Positions 53,532 to 61,683 are shown, numbered from the stretch's first letter. The stretch: DNA of 64,000 bases from CAWIHK01 sp963835935 (GCA_963835935.1 CAWIHK010000002.1:620001-684000), one strand, 5' to 3'. A program made the numbers and translations. Notes: generated by a model from the sequence alone, not told the origin.

Positions 53532-54116
53532 ATGTCTTCAGAAATAACACATAAAATAAAGTCCGAAAAAGATCTGGAGTTCGAACGCGAAGCAGTTCCT
53601 CACATGGACGCATTATATAATTATGCTGTTCGTATGACCGGAAATTCTGACGACGCTAACGATCTTCTTCAGGAGACCTATCTGAAGGCCTATCGGTTTT
53701 GGGAAAAATATGAGAAGGGAACGAACGTCCGTGCGTGGCTCTTCCGGATTATGAAAAATTCATACATCAATCTCTACAGGAAAGTATCAAAAGAACCGGA
53801 CACAGTCGATTATGAAAATGTGCAGAACTTTTACGAATCCATCCGCGATCAGTCTACCACTCCGAATGATTTACAGCAGCAGCTTTTTGGCAGTGTGCTC
53901 GACGATGAAGTTGCCGCCGCGCTCGAAACACTTCATGAAGATTTTCGCACAGTAATTATTCTGTGCGATATTGAGGGTTTTACTTATGAAGAAATAGCCG
54001 AGTTTGTCAATTGCCCGGTGGGAACGGTTCGTTCACGATTGCATCGAGGAAGAAAACTATTGCGTGATAAATTATTCGAGTATGCAAAGAAGAAAGGATA
54101 TGTACATCCGGATTGA
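53532..54116 (+). CDS. ECF-type RNA polymerase sigma factor
   Basis: A 194-aa sigma factor. Region 2 shows MDALYNYAVRMTGNSDDAND and LLQETYLKAYRFWEKY with WLFRIMKNSYINLYRK; region 4 shows LHEDFRTVIILCDIEGFTYE and NCPVGTVRSRLHRGRKLLRD. It should direct RNA polymerase to a stress-type regulon, probably including its own operon. I start at the ATG at 53532 (MSSEITHK); an upstream ATG at 53472 adds 20 hydrophobic residues that do not fit. The stop overlaps the anti-sigma start by 4 bases (TTGA). Confidence 0.93.
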   Translation: MSSEITHKIKSEKDLEFEREAVPHMDALYNYAVRMTGNSDDANDLLQETYLKAYRFWEKYEKGTNVRAWLFRIMKNSYINLYRKVSKEPDTVDYENVQNFYESIRDQSTTPNDLQQQLFGSVLDDEVAAALETLHEDFRTVIILCDIEGFTYEEIAEFVNCPVGTVRSRLHRGRKLLRDKLFEYAKKKGYVHPD

Positions 54117-54967
54117 TAGATTGTAAAGACATACAAGAGCAAATAACTGCGGCTGTGGATCTCGAGCTAGATCCACAAGAACAAGAAATGGTTTTCGCAC
54201 ATCTTCGGGTTTGTCAAAGTTGTCGGTACGAATACGAGATGGAGCGAACAATCAAGAATGCCGTTCGAACAAAAGTTGAATTTCTCCGGACTCCCGATCA
54301 TCTGCGTGAAAAAATTCTCTCCGACCTATTTTCTCGCCCCGAATCTGTAGAAAAAAGGCCGACGGTTTTTTCACGCTTAAAACAGTTTCTCAAATGGGTG
54401 CAGTATAATCCGATTACGATTCCAGCAGTCGGAATGGCTCTAGCGGCTTTAGCAATTTTTATTATTATGCGTGATAAGAATACAAACGGAATAGCCGAAA
54501 ATGAAATACTGCATCAAGCGCTTGTAAATTATTCAGCGTTCTGCAATGGAAATATCGCGGTGCAGTGTTCGTCCGACGATCCATCGGTTGTTAAATCATT
54601 CTTGCGATCGCGAGCTCCGTTTGCGGTCGATGTTCATAGATTCAAGAATACACAAATTATCGGCGGCAACATTTCCGAGTACGAAGGAATTAAACTTGCG
54701 CATGTGATGTATAAATTTGAAAAAGAAATCGTTTACGTGTATCAAGCAGGTATTGAAGAAATTTTAAAAGGAAAATCGCTTTACGCGCGCAAGGAAATTC
54801 TCGACGCTATCAAAAAACAGCAACGTTATATAAGTTCGTTTTCTCAAAATTCACATGACTGCTCGACAGTTGTTTGGGAGGAACGGGGCATCTTGTGTTC
54901 CGCTATTTCAACACTGCCGAAAAATGAAATGCTCGCGATGCTCAACGAACCTCTCGATCCGGATTAA
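54113..54967 (+). CDS. putative anti-sigma factor with zinc-finger-type N-terminus
   Basis: A 284-aa membrane protein. The N-terminus has the zf-HC2 anti-sigma motif: VFAHLRVCQSCRYEYEME (H-x3-C-x2-C), preceded by a C in IDCKDIQEQ. One transmembrane helix (TIPAVGMALAALAIFIIM) lies near residue 105, leaving a roughly 160-residue extracytoplasmic part without a family I recognise (SEYEGIKLAHVMYKFEKEIV). It would hold the sigma factor at the membrane until a signal releases it. The start codon is TTG and overlaps the sigma stop. Confidence 0.85.
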   Translation: MIDCKDIQEQITAAVDLELDPQEQEMVFAHLRVCQSCRYEYEMERTIKNAVRTKVEFLRTPDHLREKILSDLFSRPESVEKRPTVFSRLKQFLKWVQYNPITIPAVGMALAALAIFIIMRDKNTNGIAENEILHQALVNYSAFCNGNIAVQCSSDDPSVVKSFLRSRAPFAVDVHRFKNTQIIGGNISEYEGIKLAHVMYKFEKEIVYVYQAGIEEILKGKSLYARKEILDAIKKQQRYISSFSQNSHDCSTVVWEERGILCSAISTLPKNEMLAMLNEPLDPD

Positions 54968-55002
54968 AATACTATAATTAAAATTTCTGAAAAACGTTTC
55001 TG

Positions 55003-55704
55003 CTATATTCCAATATATAACCGGTGAGCAAGAGAAGAAGGCAATTCAGTCTGCAAAATTTTATTCGCCGTAGCTTGGATGTCATATTGTGATCTGACAA
55101 TCTCGAACGACCATTCATCGGTATCAAGAATTCCAAAACTTAAATCGGGGTTACCGTCTCTTGGTTGTCCAATACTTCCGGGATTCAACATATATTTTCC
55201 AACTTTGGTGATTTTTAATACTTCTCCCTGCTCATTATAGATGATAGGAAAATGTGTGTGGCCAAAAAAGCACAGCGATGTGGAGAACGCAGCGAAGCAT
55301 TCTTTAAGTTGGTTTGCGCGATGAATGTACCGCCACTCGTCCGGTTTTTGAGGATCGGAGTGAACAAAAGTGCAATCGTACGCGATAGCAGTCAGCGGCA
55401 GAGAACCAAGATACTCGATATTCTGCGGACTTAAGCGCGATAAAGTCCAGCGAATTCCGGCAGCGGCGCGGGCAGAAAAACTCAATATCATTATCGGATT
55501 GTTAATTGCCGCGTCATGATTTCCCTGGATAACAATTGCCGCGTTTTGTCTGACGTAATCGACACACTTGGTCGGATCGGCTCCGTAGCCGACAATATCT
55601 CCAAGACATATAATTTTGTCAATATTCGATTTCTTGATAATGAGGTCGGCAGTCGACAGAGCTTCGTAATTACTATGTATGTCAGATATTATAGCTAATC
55701 TCAT
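55003..55704 (-). CDS. metallophosphoesterase (YfcE-like phosphodiesterase)
   Basis: A 233-aa calcineurin-like phosphoesterase. The metal-ligand motifs are all present: LAIISDIHSNYEAL (DxH), IICLGDIVGYGADP (GD), IVIQGNHDAAI (GNHD), TFVHSDPQKP, and LCFFGHTHFPIIYN (GHTH), with MLNPGSIGQPRDGNPDLSFG near the end. It resembles the YfcE/MJ0936 group; the natural substrate (a phosphodiester or protein phosphate) is unknown. It is convergent with the anti-sigma gene across 35 bases. Confidence 0.92.
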   Translation of the reverse strand: MRLAIISDIHSNYEALSTADLIIKKSNIDKIICLGDIVGYGADPTKCVDYVRQNAAIVIQGNHDAAINNPIMILSFSARAAAGIRWTLSRLSPQNIEYLGSLPLTAIAYDCTFVHSDPQKPDEWRYIHRANQLKECFAAFSTSLCFFGHTHFPIIYNEQGEVLKITKVGKYMLNPGSIGQPRDGNPDLSFGILDTDEWSFEIVRSQYDIQATANKILQTELPSSLAHRLYIGI

Positions 55705-55756
55705 GAATAAAATATCGCGACTGCGGCAGTAAGATGCAAATAACTTAAGGTTTATT

Positions 55757-56221
55757 TCATTTTAATCTTGGTATCCATCTCGGAACATTCCTTTTATATT
55801 CTCTATATTCGTCTCCGAACTTTTTCTCCAAATTTGATTCTTCATATAGAAAGAAATAAATATTATTTATAATGAAGAAAATTATCGCCCAGATAAATAT
55901 TGGTAATGACATAATAGCAACCGATTCTCCGATCAACACAGTCAACACTCCCATTATCATCGGATTCCTCACATGACCATACATCCCGACTACAATCAAT
56001 TTTCTGGTCGGACTCCAGGGAGCCAGTGTCCCTCTTCCAATTTTTATGAAGGTCGAAATTGTCATCGTCATTATATACAAACCTGCACACATTACGAAAA
56101 GGCCTATCAAAAGAGTTGGAAAATTTTTCATTGAGATGTTTCGCTCAATGTAAAGGGGGACCAAAATCAGGACTGTGATGGGGAGAATAAAAGAGATTAT
56201 TTGTTTGATTACATTTTTCAT
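55757..56221 (-). CDS. ICMT/PEMT-like membrane methyltransferase family protein
   Basis: A 154-aa membrane protein with three or four helices. The C-terminal part has the isoprenylcysteine carboxyl methyltransferase/NnrU-like signature VGMYGHVRNPMIMGVLTVLI and YEESNLEKKFGDEYREYKRN then VPRWIPR. Many bacterial members methylate lipids or are of unknown function. The start is uncertain: GTG codons at 56230 and 56227 precede the ATG at 56221 in frame. The second, longer family member lies 51 bases upstream on the same strand. Confidence 0.8.
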   Translation of the reverse strand: MKNVIKQIISFILPITVLILVPLYIERNISMKNFPTLLIGLFVMCAGLYIMTMTISTFIKIGRGTLAPWSPTRKLIVVGMYGHVRNPMIMGVLTVLIGESVAIMSLPIFIWAIIFFIINNIYFFLYEESNLEKKFGDEYREYKRNVPRWIPRLK

Positions 56222-56272
56222 AAACACCACAATTTAAGTTCGCTCTACACTTTGCCAATATATTTACGCTTA

Positions 56273-56974
56273 TTACCAGACATAAGGAATCAACCTGTAT
56301 CGCACTTTCTGCTTGTACAAATTATATCCCTCTAATCCTTCTTGTAATATTTTTTCTTCATTTCTTATCCTCAAGGAAATAAGAAACGGAATGAATAATG
56401 CCGGGATAAGTGCATAGAAGGATCCAAGAACTAATGGCGAAAAACAAAAGATAATCGAAAATGCCAGATACATCGGATGCCGAACAACAGAATATAATCC
56501 GGTGTCCATAAGTTTCTGTCCTTCTTGAATTTCGATTACACGCGAAGCAAAACTATTTTGCTTCATCGCGATGAATAGCATGATGAGCCCGGATATCATC
56601 ACCATCGTAAAAATAATGACAACAGCTATTGGAACCGTTGACCAACGATATCTATAATCAAGACCGGAAACAAGAAGCGTAACAATGAAGACAAAAGTTA
56701 AAAGAATTTTGTAAATATTCTGTGACGCTTCTTTTTCCGTCGTTTTCATTCTTTTTTCAAATAGACTCGGATCTTTAATTGCTAAATAAGTGAATTCGAG
56801 AAATACGGAAATTGCAAATGTCACGATGAACAACCATGCGTTCCAGAATTCTAAAGTACCGGCGGTTAAGAATAGCGGCACACCGAAAAATGACATTGTA
56901 AAAATACAAAAAATAATAGCTTTAAAAATTAACACCAATCTGAATTTCTTCTTGCTGTTTTCGATTTCGGTCAT
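56273..56974 (-). CDS. ICMT-like membrane methyltransferase family protein
   Basis: A 233-aa polytopic membrane protein. Helices run through LVLIFKAIIFCIFTMSFFGV, FWNAWLFIVTFAISVFLEFT and others; the C-terminal catalytic-type segment is YSVVRHPMYLAFSIIFCFSP and RNEEKILQEGLEGYNLYKQK, ending RYRLIPYVW. This is the same superfamily as the next gene. AAAGGA lies 7 bases before the ATG at 56974, which I prefer over an earlier in-frame GTG-type start. No substrate is implied. Confidence 0.8.
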   Translation of the reverse strand: MTEIENSKKKFRLVLIFKAIIFCIFTMSFFGVPLFLTAGTLEFWNAWLFIVTFAISVFLEFTYLAIKDPSLFEKRMKTTEKEASQNIYKILLTFVFIVTLLVSGLDYRYRWSTVPIAVVIIFTMVMISGLIMLFIAMKQNSFASRVIEIQEGQKLMDTGLYSVVRHPMYLAFSIIFCFSPLVLGSFYALIPALFIPFLISLRIRNEEKILQEGLEGYNLYKQKVRYRLIPYVW

Positions 56975-57096
56975 TTTATTTTTCCTTTGTTTGTTATTAT
57001 TGCAACTGACATGGGCGCATCTTATTTGACAATCTTTTTGAGCCACTCAGGAGAAGAATCAGTCGGCGAATCGAAGCGCATACACTGTGTTGTGCA

Positions 57097-57108
57097 TAAT
57101 GCTCGGCT
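57097..57108. repeat. left 12-bp inverted repeat of the restriction-modification module
   Basis: TAATGCTCGGCT is the exact inverse of AGCCGAGCATTA at 59008-59019. The pair encloses only the two R-M genes and the hairpin after them. Confidence 0.65.
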
Positions 57109-57122
57109 TTAATATAATGAGT

Positions 57123-57150
57123 CTTGCGAGTATACGGACGTACTCGCAAG
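57123..57150. terminator. hairpin directly after the methyltransferase gene
   Basis: CTTGCGAGTA and TACTCGCAAG form a perfect 10-bp stem with an 8-base loop. It ends one base before the methyltransferase stop codon. No T run follows on either strand, so termination would be weak or the hairpin may stabilise the mRNA end. Confidence 0.6.
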
Positions 57151-57151
57151 T

Positions 57152-58102
57152 TTATACATCAACAGCTTCATGAAGCTTTTCAGTAATATATTTTTCTCTT
57201 TCTTCAAAAAGTCTTAATTGTTTTTCTTTTGGAATTAATTCGTAATTATGTTTTTTTATTTTTGATTCAAAATTAAAAACAAGAGCTTCAACAATTGAAT
57301 TTCTATTTTCTATTTTACCACCTGAATGATAAAAATGATCTCTAGTGACTATATTAAATTTATTCCAGTATTTATTAATCATTGTGTTTTCTCTAAAATC
57401 ATTATGATGCCAAGTTGATAAAATAAACTTTGCTTTGGAATTATCTAATGCTTCAAATAAGTCATTTTCGTCCTCATCAGTCCAGCCATTATAATAATCT
57501 ACATAACGTCCATGGTAGGGAGGATCGCAATAAATAATATCATTTTCTTTGGCAGACTGAATAATATCTCGAAAATCTTTTATTTCAAAAATCCAATTGG
57601 AATTGATTAAAGATGAAACTTTAGAAACTTGATTAACAATTTTTGTAATATATGCTTTGCTGAAACGATCTGGTTTTTTGCAAAAAGGGATATTCCAATT
57701 TCCTTTATTATTAAACCGAATCATTCCGTTAAAACCAGCTCTGGATAAAAATAAAAAATCAAACGGAGAATGATTTTTATTAAAACGATCTCTTATGAAT
57801 CTATAATGAGCATATCCTTCATCATCAGCTTTACTAAGGATAGCACCTTCTTTTTCAAGATATTTTCTAGCTTTTAAGGGAGTCATTTCTTTGCTTTTAA
57901 TTGCATTATAAAAATTAATAACATGAGGATTTATGTCTGAAAGTATATTATTTTTAAACCCAACATTAAAAGCAACAACACCCGTGCCCATAAAAGGTTC
58001 AATCCAATGACCTTCATTTTGAGGTATTAAAGCACAAATCCAGGGAACTAATTTAGTTTTTATACCCTGGCTTTTAATCGGCGGAACTATTGTTTTATGC
58101 AC
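57152..58102 (-). CDS. Dam-family (D12 class) adenine-N6 DNA methyltransferase, M.EcoRV-like
   Basis: A 316-aa modification enzyme that would protect host DNA by methylating adenine in the recognition site of the adjacent nuclease. It has the D12/alpha-class order: WIEPFMGTGVVAFNVGF (AdoMet-binding FxGxG), the target region FLSRAGFNGMIRFNNKG, and the catalytic DPPY in DIIYCDPPYHGRYVDYYNGW. M.EcoRV is a Dam-type enzyme of this class, which fits the partner. The start is GTG, directly after the TAA of the nuclease gene with no gap, so the two are coupled. The DNA is AT-rich compared with the flanks. Confidence 0.92.
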   Translation of the reverse strand: MHKTIVPPIKSQGIKTKLVPWICALIPQNEGHWIEPFMGTGVVAFNVGFKNNILSDINPHVINFYNAIKSKEMTPLKARKYLEKEGAILSKADDEGYAHYRFIRDRFNKNHSPFDFLFLSRAGFNGMIRFNNKGNWNIPFCKKPDRFSKAYITKIVNQVSKVSSLINSNWIFEIKDFRDIIQSAKENDIIYCDPPYHGRYVDYYNGWTDEDENDLFEALDNSKAKFILSTWHHNDFRENTMINKYWNKFNIVTRDHFYHSGGKIENRNSIVEALVFNFESKIKKHNYELIPKEKQLRLFEEREKYITEKLHEAVDV

Positions 58103-58936
58103 TTACTCTCTCTCCGATTTCTTTGAAACAATTAAAGATACGTTACCTTTTCGGTATTTGACAAATTCTTCCAAGCTACGTATTTTTGCAGCTTTTCCAG
58201 CTTTATCTTTTACTGAGATTTTATTATAATTCATCCAGTAATCGTCAAACCAATTTTCACCTAATTTTGAAAACATTCCATTTCCATTTTTAATATCTTC
58301 AATATCATTTATACTCCCTATATTTGCTGTATTACCACTCCCACCTTTATCACTGGCGATTTTCCATTTTTCAGCAATAAAAAAATCAAAATTTTTCACA
58401 ACAGATGTAATTGATTTTAGTTGTTCAATATTGTATGATTTGGTTTCATCAATCGTTGACCTATCGACTCTATCATAAATAATACCAAAACAAAAATGAC
58501 CTTTGTATTCATTGTAAGGAAATTGAATGTTTTTCTTGCTTGTTCTATTTATAAAATATTCACCATGTGAACCAAGTGTAAAACCATTGCATAATTTGGG
58601 ATTATCTGGTTTCCGATAGGTTGTTTTAAAATCTACAGCATATTTAATATTTTCATCTCTTTTATTAACAAATGTTATATCTGGATAATAATTCTGATGA
58701 TCTGCAAGAACCAGTTTATAACCAATTGATTCAGAAAAACTTAGAATTTTTGGGAATAAATGTATTTCGAGAATTTTAGAAACAATTTTTGTGTCAGAAG
58801 ATATTGTATAAACATTTTTATAAACATCAATAAATCCCTTTATTGCCCATTGGCCATCATTGGTACTTACATGTGATTGGATAGTTTTTATAAATTTATT
58901 GAGTTTATTTTTAAAATCCTTTTTTTCGTTTTTCAT
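58103..58936 (-). CDS. EcoRV-like type II restriction endonuclease
   Basis: A 277-aa nuclease that aligns with EcoRV over most of its length. The catalytic core is NYYPDITF (D86) and YAVDFKTTY (D102, K104); the 16-residue spacing equals D74 to D90 and K92 of EcoRV. The DNA-recognition loop GSGNTANIGSI (199 onward) is nearly identical to EcoRV GSGNTTNIGSI, so GATATC specificity is likely. KISSDTK-type IRSSDTK region (ISSDTKIVSKILEIHLFPKI) and the NNTKN-like SKKNIQFPYNEY also match. AGAGGA precedes the ATG. This is a strong family call from remembered sequence; specificity is inference. Confidence 0.93.
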   Translation of the reverse strand: MKNEKKDFKNKLNKFIKTIQSHVSTNDGQWAIKGFIDVYKNVYTISSDTKIVSKILEIHLFPKILSFSESIGYKLVLADHQNYYPDITFVNKRDENIKYAVDFKTTYRKPDNPKLCNGFTLGSHGEYFINRTSKKNIQFPYNEYKGHFCFGIIYDRVDRSTIDETKSYNIEQLKSITSVVKNFDFFIAEKWKIASDKGGSGNTANIGSINDIEDIKNGNGMFSKLGENWFDDYWMNYNKISVKDKAGKAAKIRSLEEFVKYRKGNVSLIVSKKSERE

Positions 58937-59007
58937 GTATTCCTCTTTTATATAATAATCAGATATAATTTCTTGCCGAGCTATGCAAGGCGAGGCTCAA
59001 AAAAGTC

Positions 59008-59019
59008 AGCCGAGCATTA
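59008..59019. repeat. right 12-bp inverted repeat of the restriction-modification module
   Basis: AGCCGAGCATTA is the inverse of 57097-57108. A further half copy, TGCCGAGCTATG, lies nearby at about 58976. Confidence 0.65.
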
Positions 59020-59109
59020 CACCTCCCGTGTCATAGACGAACAATATCTGCGTTTATATACTTCATTGCCGAAAATTCTTCACGGGTTGCTTTCCAATAA
59101 CCTCCAATG

Positions 59110-59138
59110 AGTTTAAATAAATCGACCGAAAATGTCAA
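59110..59138 (-). promoter_or_regulatory. possible promoter for the restriction-modification operon
   Basis: On the minus strand TTGACA (59133-59138) and TAAACT (59110-59115) are separated by 17 bases, a sigma-70-like spacing. It lies about 170 bases before the nuclease start and outside the 12-bp repeat, so it may serve another role. No controller-protein gene or C-box is seen. Confidence 0.3.
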
Positions 59139-59177
59139 GATATAAAGATATTAGTCGGTTTCTTTTCTCGAAACAAT

Positions 59178-59226
59178 GTAGGTCGGAATGACTTGTAGTG
59201 AACCTGTCGAACCACATTCCGACCTG
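59178..59226. repeat. palindrome upstream of the MNT-HEPN pair
   Basis: GTAGGTCGGAATG (59178-59190) and CATTCCGACCTGC (59214-59226) form a stem around a 23-base loop. The TGTAGGTCG end is shared with the element at 32504-32627. The rest of the 59020-59298 gap holds no gene I can support. Confidence 0.65.
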
Positions 59227-59298
59227 CAAATTTAACTGCAACAAATGATTTTTTCATTATTTTCAATTAACTTAAGTAAAGATTAAAAGAGCATTATC

Positions 59299-59586
59299 AT
59301 GAATAAAGAAATCTTAGAAAAACTGAAAACCTTTTTTACAACTAGGCCGGTTAACAAAGCGTATATTTTTGGGTCAGTCGTGAGAAATGAATCGGATGAG
59401 GAAAGCGATGTAGATCTCTTAGTAGAATTAGATTACTCGCAACCCATAGGATTAGGATTTGTAAAGATGCAAATTGAGCTGGAGGAACTGCTTAATAAAA
59501 AAGTTGACCTTATAACAAGTCGAAGCGTTTCAAAACACTTACAGCCTTTTATTGAAAAAGAAAAAGTTTTGATATATGAAAAATAG
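59299..59586 (+). CDS. MNT-domain nucleotidyltransferase (MntA-like antitoxin)
   Basis: A 95-aa minimal nucleotidyltransferase. YIFGSVVRNESDEESDVDLL carries the GSx10DxD motif (S26, D37, D39). In characterised MntA-HepT pairs this protein AMPylates the HEPN toxin and blocks its RNase activity. It overlaps the HEPN gene by 11 bases, so translation is coupled. It sits next to the R-M genes in what looks like a small defence block. Confidence 0.9.
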   Translation: MNKEILEKLKTFFTTRPVNKAYIFGSVVRNESDEESDVDLLVELDYSQPIGLGFVKMQIELEELLNKKVDLITSRSVSKHLQPFIEKEKVLIYEK

Positions 59587-59914
59587 CTTGGGCGACGAAG
59601 CAAGACTCCGACATATTTACGATGCTATTGCAGAAATAGAGTCCTATGTGAAAGATATTACCTTGGATGAATTCCAAACAAACACAATGATGCAGCGTGC
59701 TTGTGTAAATCTTTTAGAAATAATCGGTGAAGCTTCAAGTCATCTAACCGAACGGTTTAAAAAAGAATTTGATCAAATTGAATGGCGAGAGATTGTCAGT
59801 TTAAGAAATATATTGATACACGAATATTTTGGAACGGACACAAAGATTGTTTGGGACATCATTCAAAAAGACATTCCATTCCTTAAACAACAAATCCAAA
59901 TAATTCTGAAATAA
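59576..59914 (+). CDS. HEPN-domain toxin (HepT-like, DUF86)
   Basis: A 112-aa four-helix protein of the DUF86/HepT family. The RX4HXY RNase motif is intact: R77, H82 and Y84 in VSLRNILIHEYFG. Family members are ribonucleases held inactive by AMPylation from the partner MNT protein. The N-terminal helices (DEARLRHIYDAIAEIESYVK, MMQRACVNLLEIIGEASSHL) are typical. The start lies inside the MNT gene. Confidence 0.9.
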   Translation: MKNSLGDEARLRHIYDAIAEIESYVKDITLDEFQTNTMMQRACVNLLEIIGEASSHLTERFKKEFDQIEWREIVSLRNILIHEYFGTDTKIVWDIIQKDIPFLKQQIQIILK

Positions 59915-60033
59915 AAATAATCAAAGAACTAACCGGTGTATCAATTCGACGAACAATTCCGGTGCGATGAATTAATTCTTTATAGATAAACGACTTTTAC
60001 ATTATGCACGCTTTCTGAACAGATGACAACATT

Positions 60034-61152
60034 ATGGTTTTTTCTCCATTTCAAATTATTTTAATCGCGTCAATATTTTTATACCTCTTTTTTGCCTTCT
60101 TTCTCTGGAGACATAAAACGGGGAAGAAATTGAGCAATATGCTTCTTGCCCTATTTTTGCTTTCTAAAGCCGGCAGCATGTTCCATAATTTTCTATTTAC
60201 AATCCCCTCATGGTTCGTTACCTACCCGCATCTTTACATGCTCACATCTTCCTGCGCGTTCCTCTGGGGTCCGACTTTTTATTTTTACATCCGTTCGGTT
60301 ACCGAGCCCGACTTCAAACTCACGCCACGCCACCTGATCCATCTCCTTCCTTTCCTTGCCGCGTATGTATACGTTGGCGAACTTTTTATCTTTCATAGCG
60401 CCGAGTTCAAAACTACGGTCCTGATGACCTGGTCGCTTCCAGCGCTGCTCCATGCCCCGATTTTCAACAGTATTCAACTCGTCCAGTTATTCTCTTACCT
60501 GATTGCGGCATACGGACTTCTTCAGCGCTATCAGAATGAACTGAAAAAATATTATTCATCCGTTCACCGGAAGAATTACGCGTGGCTAAGATTTTTCTAC
60601 TACGGCTACGGCGTGAAGTGTTTGTTCGATGTTTTGTATGTGGTGAATAATTTTACTCCAGTTCCGCACATGGATGTAGTGATATTTATAATTTTCTCCC
60701 TACTCCTCATCTTCATCGTCGTTATTGTTTACAAAGCCATGACCGAACCTGATCTTTTCTCAGACCCCGCAATCGTAAAATATGAATCGTCCCCGCTGAC
60801 GGAGGAACAGAAAGTCGAATACTTGGAAAAACTGACCGCCTGTATGAAGAACGAAAAACCATATCTGGATTCCGAATTAACCATCGGTCAATTATCCGAG
60901 AAGCTGTCAATCCCGCGGCGATATTTGTCGCAAATAATTAATGAAACATTGCATCAAAATTTTTTCGACTTCGTCAATTCATACAGAATTCAAGAAGCCA
61001 AAACAATTCTCGCCACACCTTCTTCATCTAAAAAAAATATTTTGGAAATATTATTTGATGCGGGATTTAACTCGAAATCGGTATTTAATACTGCCTTCAA
61101 GAAACACACTTCGATGACTCCACGGCAATTTAAAAACTCTCTCCAAGTTTGA
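60034..61152 (+). CDS. membrane-anchored AraC-family transcriptional regulator
   Basis: A 372-aa protein. Residues 1-235 hold about seven hydrophobic helices (FQIILIASIFLYLFFAFFLW, MLTSSCAFLWGPTFYFYIRS, MDVVIFIIFSLLLIFIVVIV). Residues about 270-372 are an AraC DNA-binding domain with two helix-turn-helix units: LTIGQLSEKLSIPRRYLSQI and ILEILFDAGFNSKSVFNTAF, then MTPRQFKNS. A sensor in the membrane that acts directly on DNA is implied, as in other Bacteroidota AraC proteins of this layout. Two related sequences, CCGGTGTATCAATT and CCGGTGCGATGAATT, lie 60-100 bases upstream. Confidence 0.9.
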   Translation: MVFSPFQIILIASIFLYLFFAFFLWRHKTGKKLSNMLLALFLLSKAGSMFHNFLFTIPSWFVTYPHLYMLTSSCAFLWGPTFYFYIRSVTEPDFKLTPRHLIHLLPFLAAYVYVGELFIFHSAEFKTTVLMTWSLPALLHAPIFNSIQLVQLFSYLIAAYGLLQRYQNELKKYYSSVHRKNYAWLRFFYYGYGVKCLFDVLYVVNNFTPVPHMDVVIFIIFSLLLIFIVVIVYKAMTEPDLFSDPAIVKYESSPLTEEQKVEYLEKLTACMKNEKPYLDSELTIGQLSEKLSIPRRYLSQIINETLHQNFFDFVNSYRIQEAKTILATPSSSKKNILEILFDAGFNSKSVFNTAFKKHTSMTPRQFKNSLQV

Positions 61153-61221
61153 AATACGTAAAAAAAATGAAATCTCATCACGGCAATACAGCCTGCTTTA
61201 TGGAACTATGGACGGATAATA

Positions 61222-61431
61222 AAACCCCTCCAAAGGGAGTCCCTTTGGGACAAATTCCAATTCTCAAACTCTTCCAGAATCCCTTGAACAAACAAGTTCC
61301 AAAAAACCTACGAAGAAATCCTTCCAATAAATCATAAACAGAAAGATCTGCATAAACGTTTGCCATTAGAATTTAGAAATTTGGATTTGTTTGTCCCCCA
61401 CAGGGACCACTTCGTGAAAACTTGATGTTTG
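61222..61431. repeat. imperfect palindromic element, relative of the 2371-2560 element
   Basis: Shared features with 2371-2560, in the same order: an AGGGAGTCCC-type hairpin core (61233), CAAACAAGTTCCAAAA (61288), AAACAGAAA (61336), and TTTGTTTGTCCCCCACAGGG followed by CCACTTCGTGAAAACTTG (61386). The ends are mutually inverted. It fills most of the 531-base gap before the propeller gene. The remaining 61440-61683 is AT-rich with no recognised gene and probably carries the promoter. Confidence 0.75.
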
Positions 61432-61683
61432 GAATCTGTGGCTTTGCATCGCTATTACATTAAATAGTCTGTTAAGAATCTCAATACACTAAAAATCTAG
61501 AATTCCTGCGGAAAACATTCATGTTTACGGTTTGTTAAATAGTTTTGAATTTAATCAAAAAACGTTCTGATGCAGTCTTTAGGACGATTTCTACACCCTT
61601 TTTCAATATCTTTTATTCGTATTGGGAGAGAAATTCGCAAACTCATCTCTCTTTTAAATTATAAATTAAGAAAGGGGTCTTAA

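Noticed and set aside
56999..57067. A minus-strand stretch that reads like the end of a protein (…SPEWLKKIVK, stop) just outside the left 12-bp repeat, with a possible partner fragment at 59031-59150
   Set aside because: It could be a gene cut by arrival of the R-M module, but the two fragments are short, share no frame evidence, and I cannot name a family.
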